Shown: positions 1 to 4,192 of the stretch, piece after piece | Layout: every line of letters begins with the position of its first letter | Numbering within the stretch: position 1 is the first letter of the stretch | Origin: DATGMP01 sp035293565 | Lineage (GTDB): Bacteria; Pseudomonadota; Alphaproteobacteria; BOG-932; Roseiterribacteraceae | NCBI GenBank assembly: GCA_035293565.1 | Contig: DATGMP010000016.1 | Span: 1-5,420 of the forward strand | Length of the DNA: 5,420 nucleotides | Reading direction: 5' to 3' | Translations under genes and position numbers: made by a program | The notes under the pieces: model-generated | What the model was told of the DNA's origin: nothing | The model's database searches: none | Seen by the model: only the letters and a program-made list of their open reading frames with translations

Positions 1-1640
1 AGCAGCTTGTCGGACTTCGAGATCCAGACCGCCTTGCGCCGACCCTTCAGCCAGTTGTCCAGGATGATGCCGGCCGACTGGCGGCCCTTGCCGGCGCCGG
101 TGCCGTCGCCGAGAAACCAGCCGCGGCGAAAGCGGACGCGGTTTTCAGCATCGTCGCGCGCGGCGATAACGACATCGAAGGTCGCGTCGACCGACCAGGA
201 ACCGACGAGGAAGTCGGAGTGGGCTTCGCCGGCATAGACGACGGATTCGAGCTGAGCGTCCGACAGCAAGCCTTCGGTGACGAGGTTTGCAGGCAGATGC
301 GGCCGGTAGGACGGTTTCGGCAGCGCGACCGAAGCCATCGCCGCCGACTGCACCAGCTTGGTGGGATGGGCCTGAGAACCGGGAATACGGATCGACTGCA
401 ATCCGTATTCTTCATAAAGCGCATCCGTGAGGCGCTCGCTCTCCGGCGGCGTCCAGTCGATGGTCTCGTAAGCAAGCTCCCCCACGTCCGGTTCGGGGAG
501 CGCCGGAACGGAGGACGGACGCATCGCGAAGGCGCGCACCGTGCGCGGGATGGCCGGGCGCATCGCGAAGGCGCGCACCGTGCGCGGGATGGCCGGGCGC
601 GCACCGGTAACGGCGATGGACGCTTCAACCGGCATACGCGGTGGAACCTGCTCGATGACCCAGGCGAGCAAGGTGGCTGCATCCCGCGCGACACCCGGAG
701 AGTCAGGGAACACGCCCGGATTGACGGCAGGCTGCTTGTCGATGACGAGCAGTCGCGTGTCGATGGTAGTCCCATGCTTCGCATAGACGACGCCGTCGAT
801 GGCGGCGGAGAACACGAGCTGGCCGCGCTCCTGCAGGCAAGCGAAGGCGTCGGTCCAAGCTGGATTGTCGGGCGCGAAGCTCGATCCGGTGATCGCGACG
901 AGACGCCCGCCGTCGCATAGCCGCGCCAAGGCAGAGGCGACATGGCGAAGGGCCGCGTCCGCCATGCGCCGATCGACATTCGCCATCGCCGAGAAGGGCG
1001 GGTTCATCAGAACCACGCTCGGCGCAATCCCGGCGTCGAGATGATCGTCGATCTGCGCCGCGTCGAAACGGGTCACGGCGATGCCCGGGAAGAGGGGGTC
1101 GAGCAACCCCGCGCGGGCCTCGGCCAGCTCGTTAAGGACCAGCGAGCCGCCAGCCAGTTCGGCGATGATGGCGAGCAGCCCGGTGCCGGCAGAAGGCTCG
1201 AGTACCCGATCACCGGGCGTGATGGCGGCGGCTGTACATGCGGCGAGTCCGAGCGGGATCGGCGTCGAGAATTGTTGGAGCGCTTGGCTCTCCTCGGAGC
1301 GGCGCGTGTGGGTGGGGAGAAGGCTCGCGATCCTCGCCAGCATCGGCAGCGCGGCAACCGGAGACCCGGCTTTGCGGAAAAGCGCGTTGCCGTATTTGCG
1401 CAGGAGCAGGACCGTCGCCGCCTCGCAGGCGTCATAAGCGGTCTTCCAATCCCAGGCGCCAGTCGCATCGGAGGCGCCGAAGGCGGACTCCATCGCGGCG
1501 CGCAGGATGCCGGCGTCGATGCGGCGTCCGCGTTCGAGATCGGGGAGAAGAAGCCGCGCGGCCTGGGCGATGGCGGCAGATAGGGGCACGACCGATGGCG
1601 CGGTCGAGCCGGCGGCCACGGAGCTGGAAGGATTCGTCAT
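1..1640 (-). CDS. Strawberry-notch-like helicase/NTPase with N-terminal DNA methyltransferase domain (partial, 3' end outside window)
   Basis: An open frame runs from an ATG at 1640 to the window edge, giving the first 546 residues of a protein that in this family usually exceeds 1,000. Residues 122-217 form a class I SAM-dependent DNA methyltransferase core: QQFSTP (122-127), the SAM-binding motif EPSAGTG (148-154) and the catalytic NPPFS (213-217), which points to an amino-methylating (N6-adenine type) enzyme. A proline/arginine linker at about 341-385 contains a 13-residue tandem duplication. The second domain starts near 430 and carries a Walker A loop, GDGTGAGKGRQ (511-521), typical of the strawberry-notch-like superfamily 2 ATPase domain seen in plasmid and ICE proteins. 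Walker B and the helicase motifs would lie outside the window. The start is supported by GAGG nine bases upstream. Phage P1 DarB is a known antirestriction protein that also joins a methyltransferase to a helicase; a similar role here is inference. Confidence 0.88.
   Translation of the reverse strand, partial: MTNPSSSVAAGSTAPSVVPLSAAIAQAARLLLPDLERGRRIDAGILRAAMESAFGASDATGAWDWKTAYDACEAATVLLLRKYGNALFRKAGSPVAALPMLARIASLLPTHTRRSEESQALQQFSTPIPLGLAACTAAAITPGDRVLEPSAGTGLLAIIAELAGGSLVLNELAEARAGLLDPLFPGIAVTRFDAAQIDDHLDAGIAPSVVLMNPPFSAMANVDRRMADAALRHVASALARLCDGGRLVAITGSSFAPDNPAWTDAFACLQERGQLVFSAAIDGVVYAKHGTTIDTRLLVIDKQPAVNPGVFPDSPGVARDAATLLAWVIEQVPPRMPVEASIAVTGARPAIPRTVRAFAMRPAIPRTVRAFAMRPSSVPALPEPDVGELAYETIDWTPPESERLTDALYEEYGLQSIRIPGSQAHPTKLVQSAAMASVALPKPSYRPHLPANLVTEGLLSDAQLESVVYAGEAHSDFLVGSWSVDATFDVVIAARDDAENRVRFRRGWFLGDGTGAGKGRQSAGIILDNWLKGRRKAVWISKSDKL
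520..597. repeat. Two perfect 39-bp tandem copies, in frame in the methyltransferase-helicase gene
   Basis: Positions 520-558 and 559-597 are identical, and the match continues 3 nt past the second copy. The unit length is a multiple of three, so it duplicates 13 residues (RPAIPRTVRAFAM, residues 348-360 and 361-373) without breaking the frame. A further RP follows at 374. The absence of any difference between copies indicates a recent duplication. It lies in the linker between the two enzyme domains, where a length change is probably tolerated. Confidence 0.95.
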
Positions 1641-1772
1641 GAAGGGGACCTCGGGAGAGCGGGAACGGGCTAAGCCGCCGGGCGCTCTCTCTCGACCCGA
1701 CCGGCTCAAACCCGTCCCGGCAGGCCTCTCGCTCTCTTCACGCTGCCGCCCCCACACACCGGCATTGGATAT
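1641..1772 (-). promoter_or_regulatory. 132-nt intergenic leader of the methyltransferase-helicase gene, with inverted repeats
   Basis: This is the longest gene-free stretch. It separates the stop at 1773-1775 from the ATG at 1640. It holds a 7-bp inverted repeat, GAGAGCG (1655-1661) with CGCTCTC (1683-1689), just upstream of the GAGG ribosome site at 1649-1652. An overlapping alternative pairing of AGCCG..GGG with CCC..CGGCT also involves the 1670-1710 region. It lacks the standard 20-nt hairpin and 22-nt leader found before three other genes, so this gene is probably controlled differently. No convincing -35/-10 promoter was recognised. Confidence 0.4.
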
Positions 1773-2198
1773 TCAGCGGTCACGTCGTTTGGCGCGCGAA
1801 GTTGCGAGGGTGCGCGCCAGCCAGCCGTTGGTATCGGTCCAGGCGATCGTCTCGCGGGTAGCGAGATCGAGCACATGCGCGCCGCCACCGAAAGCGTTGA
1901 CGCGTGGCCGCGAGCAGGAGTTCGCCCATTGGAAGCCCCAGCGGCCGGTGAGACCGAAAGCCTCGGCGCAGCGCTGAACGAAGAGGATCACCTGCTGGGG
2001 ATCGCCGGTGACGTCGTCGCGAATCCATAGCGCGGTGCCGCCGTGCTCCGGCTGGATGGAGAGGAGGAAGCCGTCGGGCGGCACGTCTTCCTGCGCGGCT
2101 TCCTCCATGAACGCCTGGTAGAGACCGAGCGCGCGCGTGGCGTTGTCGGGCGTGCCGACATCGAGCACGCATGAGAAGTGAGTGAAGAAGTCAGCCAT
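1773..2198 (-). CDS. Conserved hypothetical protein, 141 aa
   Basis: I do not recognise a named domain. The start at 2198 was chosen over an upstream in-frame ATG at 2339 because AGGAGG (2204-2209) sits five bases before it and the longer version would read through the leader hairpin. The protein is soluble-looking, with no signal peptide or membrane segment. It starts MADFFTHFSCVLDVG, which resembles a beta-strand, followed by a helix (residues 17-37), a strand pair around FLLSIQPEHGGTALWIRD (44-61), a helix (66-82), the tryptophan-rich GRWGFQWAN (85-93), a GGG turn (104-106) and a WTDTNGWLARTLA segment (120-132). The tail is basic (RAKRRDR). The gene is monocistronic in layout, with its own hairpin leader upstream and a 132-nt spacer downstream. 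I recall such proteins beside ParB and strawberry-notch genes on alphaproteobacterial elements; function unknown. Confidence 0.85.
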   Translation of the reverse strand: MADFFTHFSCVLDVGTPDNATRALGLYQAFMEEAAQEDVPPDGFLLSIQPEHGGTALWIRDDVTGDPQQVILFVQRCAEAFGLTGRWGFQWANSCSRPRVNAFGGGAHVLDLATRETIAWTDTNGWLARTLATSRAKRRDR

Positions 2199-2240
2199 AA
2201 CGGCCTCCTGAAACGACGAAGCCCGGCGCGAAGGCCGGGC
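2199..2240 (-). promoter_or_regulatory. Hairpin leader module, copy 3 (before the gene at 2198)
   Basis: The arms GCCCGGC (2221-2227) and GCCGGGC (2234-2240) form a perfect 7-bp stem with a 6-nt loop, extended by an A-T pair at 2220/2241. On the coding strand the hairpin is followed by exactly 22 nt to the ATG, including the core TTTCAGGAG with the Shine-Dalgarno site. Just upstream of the hairpin the coding strand is C-rich (2241-2268). The same arrangement precedes the genes at 2953 and 4089. It could act as a terminator for the preceding gene, an RNA stability element or a translational control leader. Confidence 0.7.
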
Positions 2241-2268
2241 TCTCTCTGGATTGGTGGTGGTGCGGGGA

Positions 2269-2541
2269 TCAGCCGGTCGGGCTGTCGTGGATGCGGTCGT
2301 CGTCGAACGCGACGTCCTCGGCCACGGCGTGGCGACCATCCGGCGCCACGCGGTCGATGAAGGCGATCACACCTTCCCGCCGCTCCTCGATGTCGATGTG
2401 TTCGGGATGGGCGCAAGACTCCATCGCGGCTTTCGCCGCCGCCTTGGCCTTCTCGATCGCGTCCGCGTCGGCATCGGCCTCAACGGTGAAGCCGTCATAG
2501 GCGCGCAGCCAGAACCCGATCTTGACGATGTATTCGGTCAT
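2269..2541 (-). CDS. Small acidic hypothetical protein, 90 aa
   Basis: The ATG at 2541 overlaps the stop of the preceding frame as ATGA, and GAGGGAG lies seven bases upstream, so translation is probably coupled to the upstream gene. Residues 1-21 (MTEYIVKIGFWLRAYDGFTVE) look like one or two beta-strands. Residues 22-42 are an alanine-rich helix with repeated AD (ADADADAIEKAKAAAKAAM). The rest is mixed and acidic, ending in EDVAFDDDRIHDSPTG. There is no signal peptide, membrane segment or known catalytic motif. The strand followed by a V.A....A..KA helix resembles the N-terminus of the broken gene upstream, which may indicate a shared small fold. Function unknown. Confidence 0.8.
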   Translation of the reverse strand: MTEYIVKIGFWLRAYDGFTVEADADADAIEKAKAAAKAAMESCAHPEHIDIEERREGVIAFIDRVAPDGRHAVAEDVAFDDDRIHDSPTG

Positions 2542-2953
2542 GGCGCGACTCCCTCGATCCCCGGATCGCGGGCATCAGCGAGGATCGCCTCGCCTTTGGT
2601 GATCGCCACGTCCGCTCGTTGCCGCCAGAACGGCGGATCGGGTGTCGCGCCATTCGACGGGTGTGCGAGGACCTTGATAATCCCGAGCAAGATCTCGAAA
2701 TGGTCGGCCTTGCGTTGCACGGTCTCGCCGAACTGCGACGGAACGGGTAGCGCGGTCACACAATAGGCGCTGTCGGGTCCCGGCCAGGCGCCGGTGATGT
2801 AAGTCTCGCCGGAGGATTCGAAATCCTCCTTTTGATCCGACCAGTCATTGTCGTTGATAGCGAGACGGCCGGCTGCTCGACGGTGTCAGCTTCATAGGTG
2901 CGCTGCCGGTAGATGGGAATGCGATAGGTGGCTTCGATGGTGAAGAACGGCAT
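2538..2953 (-). pseudogene. Conserved hypothetical protein, about 138 aa, split by a frameshift
   Basis: Translation starts at the ATG at 2953 with GGAGG six bases upstream and reads MPFFTIEATYRIPIYRQRTY to VEQ (residue 27, codon 2875-2873). That frame then turns into low-complexity sequence and stops at 2756. The protein-like sequence continues in the next frame from about 2874, as AAGRLAINDNDWSDQKEDF, then SSGETYITG, then LPVPSQFGETVQRKADHFEI, down to the stop at 2538. Restoring one base near 2870-2886 joins the two parts into a single 138-residue protein. The second frame alone has only a GTG at 2759 with no ribosome site, and a TGA at 2886-2888 upstream, so it is not an independent gene. 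No slippery heptamer is visible at the junction. A true mutation or a sequencing error is more likely than programmed frameshifting. Function unknown. Confidence 0.75.
2811..2829. repeat. Perfect 8-bp inverted repeat with 3-nt centre
   Basis: GGAGGATT (2811-2818) is followed by CGA and then AATCCTCC (2822-2829). It lies inside the frameshifted gene, where it encodes EDFESS in the restored frame. On the coding strand it also creates an AGGAGG, but no start codon in a suitable frame follows closely. It resembles a tRNA T-arm only by chance, since no cloverleaf surrounds it. Confidence 0.6.
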
Positions 2954-2995
2954 GATGACCTCCAGAAATGCGAAAGCCCGGCGCGATGGCCGGGC
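2954..2995 (-). promoter_or_regulatory. Hairpin leader module, copy 2 (before the frameshifted gene at 2953)
   Basis: Arms GCCCGGC (2976-2982) and GCCGGGC (2989-2995) enclose a 6-nt loop, and two further A-T pairs extend the stem to 9 bp (2974-2997). On the coding strand the hairpin is followed by TTTC, which gives some resemblance to a rho-independent terminator. The distance from the core stem to the ATG is again 22 nt, with the core TTTCTGGAG carrying the ribosome site. The stretch from the preceding stop to the hairpin is C-rich on the coding strand. Confidence 0.7.
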
Positions 2996-3027
2996 TTCGG
3001 GATGGACGGGTTGGGGGGTGATCGGCG

Positions 3028-3222
3028 TCAGAGACGCCAGGTTCGGACGAGGCGCTGTGCTTCGGGGTGATGCGCGAGCATCTCGCGATAGAAGCGGTGG
3101 CGCGCTTCGCGATGCGCCGGGTCGCCACGCTTGCGCCGCGTCAGCTTGCGCGCGGCGGCCCGGACGACGGCGCGCCAGCCGTCATGGGCGGTGATGTCAA
3201 GACGCAGATAGGTGCCGTACAT
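3028..3222 (-). CDS. Small basic hypothetical protein, 64 aa
   Basis: The ATG at 3222 is two bases after the stop of the preceding gene (3225-3227). GGGAGG lies nine bases upstream, inside the end of that gene, so the two are probably translationally coupled. The protein starts MYGTYLRLDITAHDGW (a likely beta-strand then turn). It continues with a strongly basic helix, VVRAAARKLTRRKRGD (about 19-34), and a second helix with HREARHRFYREMLAHHPEAQRL (37-58). The arginine-rich helices would suit nucleic-acid binding, but no known motif such as a helix-turn-helix can be assigned. I recall similar short proteins on alphaproteobacterial plasmids without a function. It is the last gene of the three-gene block. 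Confidence 0.75.
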   Translation of the reverse strand: MYGTYLRLDITAHDGWRAVVRAAARKLTRRKRGDPAHREARHRFYREMLAHHPEAQRLVRTWRL

Positions 3223-3224
3223 GA

Positions 3225-3599
3225 TCAGGGGCCTCCCGATGCTACGGCCGCGAAGGGATCGACCTGCTTGTGGATCGGCTGCGCGCGGCCCATCCAGGGC
3301 TCGGGCCGGATACAGCGTACCCAGTCGGCGAAGCTCGGGATGAAGCCGAGATCCTCCACGACATGCTGTTCGCCGATCAGCCGGACAGGAACGACACGCC
3401 CGGTCGAGATGATGATGGTAGCGCCGAAGAAGCGCTCCAGCATGAAGATGCCTTCGGCATGATGGCGCAGGGCGCGATGGCGAAAGTCGGCGGTGATCGC
3501 CTTCGATTCATCGAACCACTGATGCAGCGGCAGATAGTCGTCCGCGACGCCACCCCACTTCTTCACCGAAGAGAGCGCGTGATGATAACAATGTCCCAT
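3225..3599 (-). CDS. DUF6915-like protein, 124 aa
   Basis: The start at 3599 follows TGAGGAGG, in which the stop of the preceding gene merges with the ribosome site, leaving ten bases between stop and ATG. An upstream in-frame ATG at 3704 would lie deep inside that gene and was rejected. Key features are HHALSSVKKWGG (6-17), DDYLPLHQWFDESK (20-33), DFRHRALRHHAEGIF (38-52) and RLIGEQHVVEDLGFIPSF (73-90), followed by W93 and PEPWM (99-103). The H/D/E-rich segments match the pattern I associate with the DUF6915 family found in bacteria and phages. The clustered histidines (H41, H46, H47, H79) might bind metal, but that is speculation. The family name is from memory; function unknown. It lies between the DUF6878-type gene and a small basic gene. 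Confidence 0.82.
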   Translation of the reverse strand: MGHCYHHALSSVKKWGGVADDYLPLHQWFDESKAITADFRHRALRHHAEGIFMLERFFGATIIISTGRVVPVRLIGEQHVVEDLGFIPSFADWVRCIRPEPWMGRAQPIHKQVDPFAAVASGGP

Positions 3600-3609
3600 C
3601 GCCGCCTCC

Positions 3610-4089
3610 TCAGAACACATGCTGCGAATAATCGGAGGCGGTGTAGCGCTCGTTGTAGTCGAGCGTGATCGTCCGCTCGGCGACGTCGAAGGTGAAGTCG
3701 CCATAGGCGCCGTCGTTGTTTTCCCAGCCGCAATGCGTGTCGGTGAGAAAATCGTAGGCGAGTCGCTCGACGACGTCAGCGATGCTGATGTTCGAGCGAT
3801 TCGGTTCGACCTGATCCCACATGGCGTCAGCGATGTCGATGGTGACTTTGGGCATGGTGACGACAGTGTCGCCGGCCTTTACCTCGACGCTTTCGATCTG
3901 TCCGCTGTCGCCGTAGCCGTCGAAGCTGACGACGACGAGCGTGACGCCGGCGGCCGCGAGCGCATCGAACAGCACGGCCTTGTTGAGCGGTTGCAGCTCG
4001 GCGCGCAGCCAATCCTGGGTGGTGCGCTTGGTCTCCCAATCGGATGGGACGCCGTCGTTGGCAGATGGGATATCGGAAGCATTCGTCAT
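3610..4089 (-). CDS. DUF6878 family protein, 159 aa
   Basis: The start at 4089 has AGGAG seven bases upstream and is the first gene after a hairpin leader. After a polar N-terminus (1-24), residues 25-67 hold a helix, WLRAELQPLNKAVLFDALAAAG, and a strand with the distinctive SFDGYGDSGQIES (55-67). A strand-rich middle follows (68-85), then a helix, ISIADVVERLAYDFL (101-115). The family signature is HCGWENNDGAYGDFTFDV (119-136), and the protein ends with RTITLDYNERYTASDYSQHVF. These features match the DUF6878 family as I remember it, at full length. The family is common on alphaproteobacterial plasmids and integrative elements and has no known function. Several conserved acidic residues (D57, D61, E66, D126) are visible, but no catalytic set can be named. 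It heads a coupled three-gene block. Confidence 0.88.
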   Translation of the reverse strand: MTNASDIPSANDGVPSDWETKRTTQDWLRAELQPLNKAVLFDALAAAGVTLVVVSFDGYGDSGQIESVEVKAGDTVVTMPKVTIDIADAMWDQVEPNRSNISIADVVERLAYDFLTDTHCGWENNDGAYGDFTFDVAERTITLDYNERYTASDYSQHVF

Positions 4090-4131
4090 GGTGGTCTCCT
4101 GAAACGAAATCGCCCGGCGCGATGGCCGGGC
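4090..4131 (-). promoter_or_regulatory. Hairpin leader module, copy 1 (before the DUF6878-type gene)
   Basis: Arms GCCCGGC (4112-4118) and GCCGGGC (4125-4131) enclose the same type of 6-nt loop as the other copies. Exactly 22 nt separate the stem from the ATG at 4089, including the core TTTCAGGAG. On the coding strand the 27 nt upstream of the hairpin (4132-4158) contain no G at all, so they should be unstructured. Confidence 0.7.
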
Positions 4132-4158
4132 TGAGTGGGTTGGTTGGATGGTGAGGTG

Positions 4159-4184
4159 AGCGGGACGGCTCAGACCGCCCCGCT
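4159..4184 (-). terminator. Hairpin just downstream of the ParB-like gene
   Basis: AGCGGG-CGG and its complement form a 10-bp stem, with one G-U pair in the minus-strand RNA (4165/4178) and a 6-nt loop (4169-4174). It begins eight bases after the stop codon at 4193-4195. No run of T follows, so it is not a classic rho-independent terminator. It may protect the 3' end of the parB message or act with the C-rich, G-free stretch that follows it. Confidence 0.4.
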
Positions 4185-4192
4185 CTCGATGG

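Noticed and set aside
520..597. Possible CRISPR or minisatellite array
   Set aside because: There are only two copies, with no spacers, and the repeat is in frame within a coding domain linker.
219..920. A 233-codon plus-strand open frame with a repeated REGAHRARDGRAH segment
   Set aside because: It is antisense to the methyltransferase domain. The repeat is only the 39-bp duplication read on the other strand, and the composition is biased in the way shadow frames in high-GC DNA are.
47..979. A 310-codon minus-strand open frame rich in R, S and P
   Set aside because: It is out of frame with the real gene here. The neighbouring minus frame contains EPSAGTG, NPPFS and the P-loop GDGTGAGKG and runs unbroken from 1640 to the edge.
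2538..2759. Independent 73-aa gene starting with GTG at 2759
   Set aside because: No ribosome site precedes the GTG, and the same frame is protein-like for about 35 codons upstream, so it is the second part of a frameshifted gene.
2805..2832. tRNA-like T-arm around GATTCGAAATC
   Set aside because: No acceptor, D or anticodon arms can be placed around it, and it lies within a coding region.
2870..2886. Programmed ribosomal frameshift site
   Set aside because: No X-XXY-YYZ slippery heptamer or closely spaced stimulatory hairpin is present; the nearest palindrome is about 45 nt downstream.
3619..4134. A 171-codon plus-strand open frame
   Set aside because: It is antisense to the DUF6878-type gene, whose family signature and ribosome site are clear on the minus strand.
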